From NCBI GenBank assembly GCA_028280615.1, contig JANQLK010000018.1:52962-116961 (forward strand): 64,000 nt of DNA, written 5' to 3'. A model generated the notes under the pieces. That model was not told the origin of the DNA, searched no databases, and was given only the letters and a program-made list of their open reading frames with translations. Made by a program: the position numbers and the translations under genes. The DNA comes from Woeseiaceae bacterium. Lineage in GTDB: Bacteria > Pseudomonadota > Gammaproteobacteria > Steroidobacterales > Woeseiaceae. This document shows, piece after piece, positions 32,569 through 42,170 of this stretch (positions are counted from its first letter, which is position 1; each line of letters opens with the position of its first letter).

Positions 32569-33474
32569 TTAACTGTCCAGCCATGCGCCAAGGTCCCGAT
32601 CGAGCAGCTTGGCGAGCGAACTGACTTCATCACGGTAGGCGTCCCTGATCTCCGCTAGAACCTCTTCGGCGATCGAGGCCTCCGAGGCCTTCGACATATT
32701 CAAACGGCGCAAGAAATCTCTTACGAACAGATGTTGAAGACCAAAGCTACGTTTGATGGAACGGGAAACTCGGAGTAGTACCTTGGGTGGTCTTTGTACG
32801 AAATTGGCAAGCTGCTCGCTCTTGAAACTCTTCTTGGCATTGATGACCGGAAAACGGGTGCGCCCGTCGTCCTCCAGCTCCAGAAATGAAACCACGTCGA
32901 CGTACACTTCGCGATGAGCCTTCTTGAAGTCGTCGAACAGAATAATCTTCACTTGCGACGGGTCGAATCGTTCCAAGAAGCGTTTCACCTGCGTCGCGTA
33001 GCCTGCTATCGCACGGTAGTACAGAATCTCGGGTACCCTGCAGGTCGACGGGATCTCGGAGCCGCGACGTCGAACTTCCTCCAGATTCCAGGCCGTGCAG
33101 AAGTCTTCGACTGATTCATCCCGCGAGTAGTACGCTTGTCGATGCATGGACGGAACCATTTCATCAGGGCGTCGCAGCATGATCAGGATCTTTGCGCCTG
33201 GGTTTGCGGAGTGTATCGCGTCCGCGGCGACGCTAGAATAGAGATACCAGACCGAAGCTTCGCCAATCACCGTGTCGGTTGGCTTTCTGGCGTCGAAGAG
33301 GCCGAGGTAGTCGGTCTCCGTTTCCACGGCCCGCAGCCCAGGAAAATCGGTCGAGAAATAATGCGGTTCCTTGGGCTTGCACATGAAAACGCTCGGGTGC
33401 TCATGCAGGTAGTTCGCCATTGCGGTTGTGCCGCACTTGGGCGCCCCGACGATAAAAAAATTTGGATAAGTCAA
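32569..33474 (-). CDS. Sulfotransferase family protein
   Basis: TYPNFFIVGAPKCGTTAMANYL (PAPS 5'-phosphosulfate loop) and later PAPS region (ILIMLRRPDEMVPSMHRQAYYS); TTG start overlaps the wzx stop. Confidence 0.88.
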   Translation of the reverse strand: MTYPNFFIVGAPKCGTTAMANYLHEHPSVFMCKPKEPHYFSTDFPGLRAVETETDYLGLFDARKPTDTVIGEASVWYLYSSVAADAIHSANPGAKILIMLRRPDEMVPSMHRQAYYSRDESVEDFCTAWNLEEVRRRGSEIPSTCRVPEILYYRAIAGYATQVKRFLERFDPSQVKIILFDDFKKAHREVYVDVVSFLELEDDGRTRFPVINAKKSFKSEQLANFVQRPPKVLLRVSRSIKRSFGLQHLFVRDFLRRLNMSKASEASIAEEVLAEIRDAYRDEVSSLAKLLDRDLGAWLDS

Positions 33475-34790
33475 TTCTTGAAGACCGACGCTACAGAAGG
33501 GTTCAGGCGCAAGTACTTTACGGCAAACAGAACCAGAACGACATTCCAGGCCAGCTTGGTTACGGCCGTTGAAGCGGCGGCGCCTGCGATGCCGATCCGA
33601 GGGATGAGGATAGCGTTGAGCGCGATGTTCAAAGGCACGAACAGCAAGAAGGCCTTCGTCGCCTGAGTATGGTACCCGGTCATCGCCAACACGTAGCCAA
33701 CGGAGCCTCCGGTCGCGTTTAATATCTGACCGAGAACGAGCAGTCGAAGCGCGTTCGTTCCCGGTATGAACTCGGGCCCAAACACAGACAAAGCCAGAGT
33801 CGCACCCACAACAAGGGGAACAGAAAGCCCGACTGCCAATACCGTGCTCCACAGCGCTGCGGTCGTGAGCAAACGCTGGACCTTCTGATGATCTCCTCGT
33901 GCATGCAGTGCGGCAATCGAAGGTGCAACGATAATGTTGGCCACCATCAGGCCGAACCCGGCAAGGCTCGATAGTTTAACGGCCGCGCCGTATATTCCTG
34001 CTGCGTCGGCACCTTCGAATGCACCGACCATCAGGATGTCGGTTTCTCGTAGTAGAATTTGCGAGCCGGACAAGAACATGAGAGACAACGAGATTGCGGT
34101 CCATTCGCGCAAACGCATTTCCGGCGTATGCGACATAGTCTCTATTGGCCGCTTTTTCCAGAGCCAATACGTGGTGAATGCCAAGGCTATCAATCCCGCG
34201 ATAGCGTTTGCGGCAATAGCGTGCCACGCCTGAAACGTGCCGCGGGTGTATACGAAGACAAGTAGCGCGAGCGAAATGACAATAATGTGTCGGATATTGA
34301 CTTCAGCAAACTGCGAGATTGTTGGGTAACCCAGCGCCCGGAGCGCCGCAGTTTCGGTTACAAGTACGGCCGTTATCGCCAGGAGCACCAAGCCGGCAGC
34401 AAGAAGCCTTGTGAAACCACCATCCAGATACGTATCGCCGAACAACACAGTCAGTGCGGCGGCGAGGAAAAGACATAGACTGCTTGCCAATCCCACGATT
34501 CCAATGAACTTGAAGAGTCCGTTGAGTAGCCCCCACTCGTTCTTAGCAGTGTATTCTGATACGAGCTTTAAGACAGAGCTGTTCAGTCCGATCAAGACAG
34601 CAGGTGCAATCAATGCGACCAGTGTCAGCGTGTATATGTAGTAGCCATAGCTTTGCACACCTAGGATTCTCGCCAATAAGACATTTGACAGAAACGCGAG
34701 AACGGTCCCAAGAACGTTGACAAGAAGAACGCGGGTTGCGTCGCGGAGAAATCCCGGCCTCCGAGTTTTTTCTAGAAGCTTCCTGAGCAA
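33471..34790 (-). CDS. wzx: Oligosaccharide flippase (Wzx/MATE-like)
   Basis: Polytopic; VLLVNVLGTVLAFLSNVLLARILGVQSYGYYIYTL typical of PST/Wzx; TTG start. Confidence 0.9.
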   Translation of the reverse strand: MLRKLLEKTRRPGFLRDATRVLLVNVLGTVLAFLSNVLLARILGVQSYGYYIYTLTLVALIAPAVLIGLNSSVLKLVSEYTAKNEWGLLNGLFKFIGIVGLASSLCLFLAAALTVLFGDTYLDGGFTRLLAAGLVLLAITAVLVTETAALRALGYPTISQFAEVNIRHIIVISLALLVFVYTRGTFQAWHAIAANAIAGLIALAFTTYWLWKKRPIETMSHTPEMRLREWTAISLSLMFLSGSQILLRETDILMVGAFEGADAAGIYGAAVKLSSLAGFGLMVANIIVAPSIAALHARGDHQKVQRLLTTAALWSTVLAVGLSVPLVVGATLALSVFGPEFIPGTNALRLLVLGQILNATGGSVGYVLAMTGYHTQATKAFLLFVPLNIALNAILIPRIGIAGAAASTAVTKLAWNVVLVLFAVKYLRLNPSVASVFKN

Positions 34791-34921
34791 CGTTCAGGCC
34801 TCATGCGAAGGTCCAGAGTTCAATACACTTCCCCAACGGGCGTCACGGTGATGGTCAGCGTGCCGCAACCATAGTGAATGGCGAAATTCTTCGTTCGTGC
34901 GTGGGAGGCGTTTTGCGCGAT

Positions 34922-35842
34922 CTAGCCTCGCCGAACTCCGTCTGCGATCAGCAGTCCCGCCAGCGTGGCGAGTCCAGACAAGAACACTGCGGCGAGAACA
35001 ATCAACGATCGGAAAGGGCGCGCCTTCAAATCCGGGACAACCGCCGGGTCGATCGTCTGAAACACGTAGTCTGGTGACGCCTGTGCGAGCATGATCGTCT
35101 TGGTCTGCTCTTGAATCAGGTTGAAGAAGACCGTTCGCAGTTCCGCCAACGAAGTTGATTCGATCTGATCTTGAAGGTAAGAAATGGCTTGTTCGGCTCG
35201 CCCTACATCTCGCTCCATAATAGTCTTGTTGATGTCGTCAATGAGCCAATCTACCCATAGTTTCGCGAGGTCGGGCGAGTAGTGTTCGATCGCAACTGTA
35301 ATGAAGCCTGTGTCACGATTGACTGAGACGCTCATGACTTCTTGAGCGAAGTGTTCATATGCTTCCTGTTGGGACGGAACCACACCCCGTGGAGGACTTG
35401 CTTTGCGAACCCACGTTTCTGAACCCGTGTCGTAAACATCTTTGTCGATCTCAAGCAACTCAGTCTCCGCGTTCCATCGAGACGCCGCCATCAGCGGGAC
35501 AAGAATTCCGCGGCGTTCTATGAATTCCGCAACGAATCCGCGAGACCTCAGCATAGCGATCGCGAGTTCCGTATCGTCGGCCTCACCGCCGGGAAGAGAG
35601 ACTCCAGCTAGTCTCGCCAGGCCAGCGTACTGACTAGCAAGGGCTGCGAGATTGCTGCCCGAATCCATCTTCCTCGGAGCAAGTAACGCCTCCGATCGAT
35701 AGATGTTCGGCAGCATCAGGCTAACAATGACAGCAATAACGCTTGCCGCAGCCGGTATCCCAATGACATACCAACGGCCAGCCCAGATCACGCTGAAGAG
35801 TCGGCGAAAATCTATATCGTCTTTGTTGGAGGGGTGCGACAT
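34922..35842 (-). CDS. wzz: Wzz/chain length determinant protein
   Basis: DIDFRRLFSVIWAGRWYVIGIPAAASVIAVIVSLMLPNIYRSEALLAP N-terminal Wzz; C-terminal TM. Confidence 0.9.
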   Translation of the reverse strand: MSHPSNKDDIDFRRLFSVIWAGRWYVIGIPAAASVIAVIVSLMLPNIYRSEALLAPRKMDSGSNLAALASQYAGLARLAGVSLPGGEADDTELAIAMLRSRGFVAEFIERRGILVPLMAASRWNAETELLEIDKDVYDTGSETWVRKASPPRGVVPSQQEAYEHFAQEVMSVSVNRDTGFITVAIEHYSPDLAKLWVDWLIDDINKTIMERDVGRAEQAISYLQDQIESTSLAELRTVFFNLIQEQTKTIMLAQASPDYVFQTIDPAVVPDLKARPFRSLIVLAAVFLSGLATLAGLLIADGVRRG

Positions 35843-36606
35843 CGAGAATTGCTTGGCTTCAGTCGAGATTGCGGTATAGGCGTCTTGAGTAGGTCGCTAC
35901 AGATTTTGGCCTGGCGTAGAAGATCGCTCTCTGCTTAACAAAGGAACTTGGTTAGCTGCGATATGACCATGGTCGGCACTGAGGAGCGACTCCAGATTTC
36001 TCAACGTGCAGAGTTTTCACTCTGAACGAATACACTTGCCTCTTCGATCGGAGACAGAGAGCACTAGCGTGCGAAAAACGCATTCTCAGCCGCCCTGTCA
36101 ATTGCTGGCCGACCAGACATTTGCATGGCCAACTTGCTGCACACGGAATTGTAATACACGATTCGTAGACTTAGCACACCACTTCTTTGGCGATTTGGAT
36201 TACTCTAGCGTTGTGCGTCTCAACACTACCCAAAAAATTTCGGAAGCACTCCCATGCTCCATCGACGAATCATCCAAGAATCGCGGAAGTCGGCTCCTCC
36301 GCTTGGCCGAAGCTCCGGCGACTTCGCATACGCGTTCGACAACTGACCCGGCCGTCTGACGGTTGACTCGACGATGGCGGACAGGTTCGAGACGTCGCGT
36401 GATCGAGTAGCCTGCGACGGAACAGACAGGGGTCAGTCTCTCTACGAATTGCAACGTCAGCGTGGTCGATACGGGATCAGGGCGGGTCAGTGGCCTAGGA
36501 CGCTGTCTCAGAAACGTTTAATTTCCGCCCGTCATCTGTTAAAACAGCACCAAAATCGGATATTTTAAACCATATCTGCTGGTATTTGAGGGACCATTTA
36601 CACGCA

Positions 36607-37665
36607 ATGAGCGCGGCCGCGGCACTAGTATCACCTATCGTTACCGTCGGCTTGCTGGCGGCCCTTCGCCCGTTCGCGTTCCAGGCGGGCTTTCTCGACC
36701 GGCCGGGCGGCCGCAAAGCGCACCGTGGCGACATTCCCTTGCTGGGCGGAATCGCGATGTTCGGCGGCATGTTCGCGGGCATGGCCGTCATGCCCGGCGG
36801 CGATTACGCATTGCTGCCGCTGTTCGTTGCCTCGTGCATCCTGGTCGGCGCCGGCGCAATCGACGATCGTTTTTCGATCGCTGCGCCGTGGCGCTTCGGG
36901 GCGCAAATCGTCGCGACGCTGCTGATGATCCACGCGGCTGATCTTCCGCTGACCGGCATCGGCGATCCGTTCGGCTCGGGCGAGATTCGCATGGGCCGAT
37001 TCACGTTGATATTCACGATGCTCGTGTCGCTGACGATGATCAACGCCTACAACCTGGTCGACGGCGTGGACGGGCTCGCCGGGTCACTTGCCGTCGTTGC
37101 GCTGCTGGCCGTCGCGATCGCGGCCGGGCCCGGTCACGCCGCAGCGGCCTACGCGTGCATTGCCGCCGCTGCGGTCGTCGGTTTTCTGCTGTTCAATTTT
37201 CCGTCGCCGTGGAACCATCGAGTGCGCACGTTCATGGGCGATGCCGGCAGTACGCTGCTCGGTTTCACGATCGTCTGGATCACGCTCGGGATGAGCCAGG
37301 AGCCGGGTCGAATTGCGTCGCCGGTAATCTGCCTCTGGTTCGCTTCCATTCCGATCTACGACACGCTGACCTGCTTCGTACGACGCGCATTGAAGCGCCG
37401 CTCTCCGCTGTCGCCCGGCAGGGACCACTTCCACCATCTGCTGCTGGACAACGGTTTCGGCGTGCGCGGGACGCTTGCGGTACTGGTAGGAATTCAGGCC
37501 GTCTATGCGACAACGGCCCTCGTCGCGCTCGCGGCGGGCGTGCCGGATGTGATCATGTTCAGCGCCTGGGCAGTCCTGTTTGTGACGCAGCGCGCCGTGA
37601 TCAGCCTGATCGCGGGTTTCCGCCGGTCGCATGTACTGGCGGAGGAATACGCGGCCAGCGACTGA
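36607..37665 (+). CDS. wecA: MraY/WecA family undecaprenyl-phosphate glycosyl-1-phosphate transferase
   Basis: DRPGGRKAHRGDIPLLGGIAMF; NAYNLVDGVDGLAGSLA; FMGDAGSTLLGFT; GRDHFHHLLLDNG. Confidence 0.92.
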   Translation: MSAAAALVSPIVTVGLLAALRPFAFQAGFLDRPGGRKAHRGDIPLLGGIAMFGGMFAGMAVMPGGDYALLPLFVASCILVGAGAIDDRFSIAAPWRFGAQIVATLLMIHAADLPLTGIGDPFGSGEIRMGRFTLIFTMLVSLTMINAYNLVDGVDGLAGSLAVVALLAVAIAAGPGHAAAAYACIAAAAVVGFLLFNFPSPWNHRVRTFMGDAGSTLLGFTIVWITLGMSQEPGRIASPVICLWFASIPIYDTLTCFVRRALKRRSPLSPGRDHFHHLLLDNGFGVRGTLAVLVGIQAVYATTALVALAAGVPDVIMFSAWAVLFVTQRAVISLIAGFRRSHVLAEEYAASD

Positions 37666-37675
37666 CGCGCGGCGC

Positions 37676-39094
37676 CTACAGCGCGGCCGATTTCAGCACC
37701 AGCATCTTGTCGACCTGCATGTCGTGCATCGTGTACGGGATGCCGCCGACGCCCAGGCCCGATTCCCGGAGTCCCGCGAACGGCATGACATCGTCGCGGA
37801 ACGCCGAATGATCGTTGACCATAACGGCCGATGCGTCCAGCGCCTTGTAAAGTCGCATCGCCGTGTCGATTTCGGCCGTGAACACGGCGGCCTGGAAGGC
37901 GACGGGCAGGGCATTCGCATGCCGGCAGGCCTCGTCGAGTGACTCGCAACCGTACACGCAGACGACGGGACCGAAGATCTCGAGCGTGCTGACCTTCGCG
38001 TCGGCCGGCGGATTCAAGAGCACGGTCGGTGCGTAGCAGTTGTTCGATAGCTTCTTGCCGCCCGTCACGAGCGTCGCACCCGCGGCCACGGCCTCGTCCA
38101 CCCATTCGGCCACGCGGTCGACCTCGCCTGAGCGGATCAGCGGGCCCACCTCGGTGCCGGCGTCCTCTGGCGGGCCGACCACGAGCTTGGAGGCCAGCGC
38201 CGCAAGCCGCTCGGCCACATCGCCGGCGTCGGCAGCCGGCGCGAACACGCGCTGTACGGACACGCACACCTGCCCGGCATGGTAGTAGCCGCCCTTGGCG
38301 ATTGCGGGCAGTGCGACGTCGGCATCGTACGGCGCGGCCAGCACGACCGGCGCCGCGCCGCCGTGCTCGAGGGCGGCGCGCGTGCCCGGCGCGAGTCTGG
38401 AACGCAGCATCCAGCCGACCCGGGCGCTGCCGATGAAGCTCATGAAAGCGACCCTCGGGTCCGTGACGAGCGCCTCGGCCGTCGCGTTGTCGGCCGTGAT
38501 GAGTACCTGGCACCAGGCCTCCGGCAGCCCGGCCTCGCGCAGGATCTTGACGAAGCGCACGCAGGACAGCGGCGTGTCGGCTGCGGGTTTGACGATGACC
38601 GGGCAGCCCGACGCGACCGCCGGACCGACCTGATGCACGATCAGGTTCAGCGGGTGGTTGAACGCGCTGACGGCCGCAACGACGCCAATCGGCTCCTTTT
38701 GCGTGAACGCCGTGCGATTGAGCGTCGCGGGTGTCGTGCCGATCGGGATGACCGAGCCCGGATCGCCGCGCAGCGTCTCGATGCAGAGTTTCACGCCGTC
38801 GATCGCGCGAATGACCTCGACCTTCGAATCGGTGTACGGCTTGCCGCCTTCGCCGGCCGCGAGCAGCGTCAGCTCCTCGACCTGGCCCTGCATGATCTCG
38901 GCGGCCCGGGCGAGGATTTCGACGCGCTCGGGAATCGTAAGCCAGCCGGCGCGGTCCCTGAACAGCGCGTACGCCGCCGCGAGCGCATCCTCGACGTGAC
39001 CCTGATCGGCCGTCGCCAGCCGCCCGAGCTCGCGGCCATCGTAGGGCGATGCGACGACGAGTTCGCCGGCCGCCGCGCGCTCGCTCTCGAGCAT
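37676..39094 (-). CDS. Aldehyde dehydrogenase family protein
   Basis: Catalytic region EHGGAAPVV...GYYHAGQVCVSVQRVF; ATG at 39094 overlaps the upstream TPP enzyme stop. Confidence 0.92.
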   Translation of the reverse strand: MLESERAAAGELVVASPYDGRELGRLATADQGHVEDALAAAYALFRDRAGWLTIPERVEILARAAEIMQGQVEELTLLAAGEGGKPYTDSKVEVIRAIDGVKLCIETLRGDPGSVIPIGTTPATLNRTAFTQKEPIGVVAAVSAFNHPLNLIVHQVGPAVASGCPVIVKPAADTPLSCVRFVKILREAGLPEAWCQVLITADNATAEALVTDPRVAFMSFIGSARVGWMLRSRLAPGTRAALEHGGAAPVVLAAPYDADVALPAIAKGGYYHAGQVCVSVQRVFAPAADAGDVAERLAALASKLVVGPPEDAGTEVGPLIRSGEVDRVAEWVDEAVAAGATLVTGGKKLSNNCYAPTVLLNPPADAKVSTLEIFGPVVCVYGCESLDEACRHANALPVAFQAAVFTAEIDTAMRLYKALDASAVMVNDHSAFRDDVMPFAGLRESGLGVGGIPYTMHDMQVDKMLVLKSAAL

Positions 39095-40746
39095 CAGATC
39101 GTGCACGTGATCTCTCCGAGTCTCTTCGTGAGCTTCGGGTTTTCGCGGTAATCGATCGGCACGACGACGAGGCTCGGGCCCTTCTCGTTGAACGCCGCCT
39201 CGAGCGTGCCGGCGAGATCGACGGCGTTGGCGACGTAGTGGCCGTGCCAGCCGAACGACTCGGCCAGCTTGAGCCAGTCGGGGTTTCCGAAGCTCAAGTC
39301 GGTGTGGCGGCCGAACTCCGAGTCCTGTTTCCAGGCGATCAGCCCGTAGCCGCCGTCCTCCCAGACCATGACGACGATGTCGCTCTCGAGGCGCCTGGCG
39401 GTCTCCATCTCCTGCACGTTCATCAGGAAGCCCGCGTCGCCGCAAATCGACAGGATGCGCCGCTCGGGGAACACGATGCTGGCCGCGACCGCGCCCGGCA
39501 GCGCGAAGCCCATCGAGCAGAAGCCGTTCGGGATCAGGCAGGTGTTGGGTTCGTGGCACTGGTAGTGGCGCGCGATCCACATCTTGTGCGCGCCAACGTC
39601 CGACAGCAGCACGTCGTGCGGCCCCATGACCTCGCGGGCGTCCCACAGCACCTTCTGCGGCCGGATCGAGCCCTCGGTGGCGTCGTCCTTGTGCTCGGCG
39701 AAGTCGGCCGCCATCTGTTCGCGGACCTTGCGCTGGAAAGAGAAGTCGTAGTCCGGTACGCCGTGCCGGTCAAAGCGCTCGTTCAGCATCCACAGCGCGT
39801 GCGCGAGGTCGCCGATCAGCTCCGCCTCGGGATGATAGTGTGCATCGATCTCGGCCGGCAGGAAGTCGGCGTGAACGATGCGCTTGTTGCGGTTCGCGTT
39901 CCAGAGCTGCGGGTGGTATTCGACCATGTCGAAGCCCAGTGTCAACACGAGGTCGGCGTCGTCGATCGCGAGCGCGACGCGGTCCTTGCTGCCGAGGCCG
40001 ATCGTGTACAGGCAGTAGTCGGCGTCCATGTCGACCGAACCCTTGGCCATGAACGTCGAGATGACGCCGATGCCGGTCTTTTCGCACAGCAGGCGAAGCT
40101 GCTTGCTCGCGCGCCGCCGGATCGTGCCGTTGCCCGCGAGGATCACGGGCCGCCTGGCGTCCTTCAGCATCTCGAACGCGCGATCGACGATCTTGTCGTC
40201 GGGCACCGAGCGGCGGAAGCGGCGCGGCGTCATGGGCATGCCGTCGATTTCCATGCCCGCGATGTCTTCGGGCAGTTCGATGTGCACGGCGCCGGGCTTC
40301 TCGGTGCGCGCGAGCCTGACGGCCTTGCGCACGATCTCGGGAATCGTCTTCGGGTTCAGGATCGTCGTTGCCCACTTCGTCACCGGCTTGAACATCTCGA
40401 CGACGTCCATGATCTGGTGCGACTCCTTGTGCAGCCGGTCGGTCGAGCCCTGGCCGGTCAGCACCAGCATCGGCGCGCGATCCATGTTCGAGTCAGCCAC
40501 GCCCGTGATCAGGTTGGTCGAGCCGGGCCCGAGCGTGCCGAGCGCGCCGGCGGGGTTGCCGGTCAGGCGGCCGTAGATCTCGGCCATGAACGCCGCGCCC
40601 TGCTCGTGGCGCGTCAGCACGAAGCGAATCTTGTCGGATTTCTCGAGCGCCATCATGAAGTCGGCGTTCTCTTCTCCGGGGACCCCGAAGATGTATTCGA
40701 TGCCTTCTTCCTCGAGGCACTGGACGAGCAGGTCGGATGCGTTCAT
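39094..40746 (-). CDS. Thiamine-pyrophosphate enzyme, acetolactate synthase large-subunit-like
   Basis: FGVPGEENADFMMAL, EQGAAFMAEIYGRLTGNPAGALGTLGPGSTNL, ILSICGDAGFLMNVQEMETA (TPP motif). Confidence 0.92.
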   Translation of the reverse strand: MNASDLLVQCLEEEGIEYIFGVPGEENADFMMALEKSDKIRFVLTRHEQGAAFMAEIYGRLTGNPAGALGTLGPGSTNLITGVADSNMDRAPMLVLTGQGSTDRLHKESHQIMDVVEMFKPVTKWATTILNPKTIPEIVRKAVRLARTEKPGAVHIELPEDIAGMEIDGMPMTPRRFRRSVPDDKIVDRAFEMLKDARRPVILAGNGTIRRRASKQLRLLCEKTGIGVISTFMAKGSVDMDADYCLYTIGLGSKDRVALAIDDADLVLTLGFDMVEYHPQLWNANRNKRIVHADFLPAEIDAHYHPEAELIGDLAHALWMLNERFDRHGVPDYDFSFQRKVREQMAADFAEHKDDATEGSIRPQKVLWDAREVMGPHDVLLSDVGAHKMWIARHYQCHEPNTCLIPNGFCSMGFALPGAVAASIVFPERRILSICGDAGFLMNVQEMETARRLESDIVVMVWEDGGYGLIAWKQDSEFGRHTDLSFGNPDWLKLAESFGWHGHYVANAVDLAGTLEAAFNEKGPSLVVVPIDYRENPKLTKRLGEITCTI

Positions 40747-40937
40747 TTAGGGCAGGACTCCGTGGCTGGCGGTGTACGGGGCTCGGTACATCGGGACCCT
40801 GCGGCGGCCCCGAATATTTCCCGATCCTACCGGAATCGCGCGAACCTGATTGTCGTCGGGACCGCCTCTATGTGTTTTCCGGTATTCAGCCGCGGTCCGC
40901 GACGATCCACAATGGTGGGCCCCGAGGACACATCGCC

Positions 40938-41540
40938 ATGCGCCAAAGATTCCTGTTGCCGGCCGTCCTGCTGTTCGCGGCCTGTGCGAGCGAGACGCCC
41001 TACGACCCGCTGGACGACTACGAGGAGGTCGATGCCGTTACGATACTCGACGCGCCGAGCCCCTCGCCCGGCCGCTTCGCGCCGGGTGAGCGCGATGCCG
41101 TGGTGCGCGGCGAGTACCTGGTCGAACTGCTCGGCTGCGGAGCCTGCCACACACCGGGGGCGCTCGATGGCCAGCCGGACATGAGCCGATCGCTCGCCGG
41201 CTCCGGAACCGGAATAGCGTGGTCCAACCCGCTGGGCACCGAGCGGCCGGGCATCGTCTATCCACCGAACATTACGCCCGACGAAGACACCGGCATTGGC
41301 GGCTGGACCGACCGTCAGATCGCGGAAGCTATCCGCGCAGGTCTGGGGCGCCACGGCGGCCGCCGCATCATGACGATGCCGTGGCAGGGCTATGCGCGGC
41401 TGTCGGACGACGACGTCACCGCGATGGTCGCTTACCTGCGCACGCTCGATCCGGTTCGGCATCGGGTCCCGGCCCCCGTCGAGCCCGGTCAGGTGGCTCG
41501 CGATCCTTTCGTCTATTTCGGCGTCTACCGCCGACGCTGA
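40938..41540 (+). CDS. Cytochrome c lipoprotein
   Basis: LFAAC lipobox; LLGCGACHTPGALDG heme motif; NITPDEDTGIGGWTDRQIAEAIRAG typical of gluconate/alcohol DH-type cytochrome c. Confidence 0.9.
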   Translation: MRQRFLLPAVLLFAACASETPYDPLDDYEEVDAVTILDAPSPSPGRFAPGERDAVVRGEYLVELLGCGACHTPGALDGQPDMSRSLAGSGTGIAWSNPLGTERPGIVYPPNITPDEDTGIGGWTDRQIAEAIRAGLGRHGGRRIMTMPWQGYARLSDDDVTAMVAYLRTLDPVRHRVPAPVEPGQVARDPFVYFGVYRRR

Positions 41541-41549
41541 TACAGGACA

Positions 41550-42170
41550 CTAGCGCCGGGTCAGGAGACGGTCGACATAGGCTAACGCGTCGTCCGAACC
41601 CGACTGTACGAGCCAGAAAAGCGCCTGTTTGCGGAGCTCCATCGTCCGGCGGCGATCCTCGAGCAGGGAGGTGAGCGCGTCGAACGCGGCGTCGCCGCCG
41701 TGCATCGGGATTGCCGCCAGGATCTCGGCGTTGTCGTGCCTGTCCCTGGAGATCCGCGCGCTGAGCCAGCGAACGCTGGCCTCGGATTCGACGCGACCGA
41801 GGTCGGCGATTTCGCTCGACGTGCTGACCGGGCATTCGGCGTTGAGGGCCCGGACGCGATCCGGCTTGCCGTCCCGCATGCGCACGTACACGCGTATCTC
41901 GTCGGAGTCCAGCACGCAGTCGCCGCCGATCGTATGGCCGCCGCGCTTGCCGTCCAGGTCACAGACGCGCCGGGTGACGGCCCGGCCGCCATGCCAGCCG
42001 TAGCAGCAGGTCCTGGCGCCCGTCGAGCTCGCGGCGGCCGTCCAGCTGTACCAGCCATCGATCCGCGGCACGTCCAGCGTACCGACCGGCCGGGCAGCCT
42101 CCTCTGCGACGGCAGGCCGCGCGATCGCGAGCAGCGCGGCCGCGAGCCACACGATCCGCCGCCGGCTCAC
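41550..42170 (-). CDS. Exported hypothetical protein with C-terminal HEAT-like segment
   Basis: Signal peptide (IVWLAAALLAIARPAVAEE); GTG start overlaps the HEAT gene stop (GTGA). Confidence 0.75.
   Translation of the reverse strand: MSRRRIVWLAAALLAIARPAVAEEAARPVGTLDVPRIDGWYSWTAAASSTGARTCCYGWHGGRAVTRRVCDLDGKRGGHTIGGDCVLDSDEIRVYVRMRDGKPDRVRALNAECPVSTSSEIADLGRVESEASVRWLSARISRDRHDNAEILAAIPMHGGDAAFDALTSLLEDRRRTMELRKQALFWLVQSGSDDALAYVDRLLTRR

Noticed and set aside
36006-36454. 117-aa (+) and 84-aa (-) ORFs in the EPS-wecA gap
   Set aside because: No recognisable motif, no convincing ribosome-binding context, overlapping each other
39049-41184. 711-aa plus-strand ORF opposite the TPP enzyme/ALDH genes
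   Set aside because: Antisense shadow of well-supported enzymes; Arg/Val/His-rich biased composition and no motifs
41541-41553. CAGGACACTAG match to the end of the 56147-56286 element
   Set aside because: Only 11 nt; could be chance. Not called as a second copy
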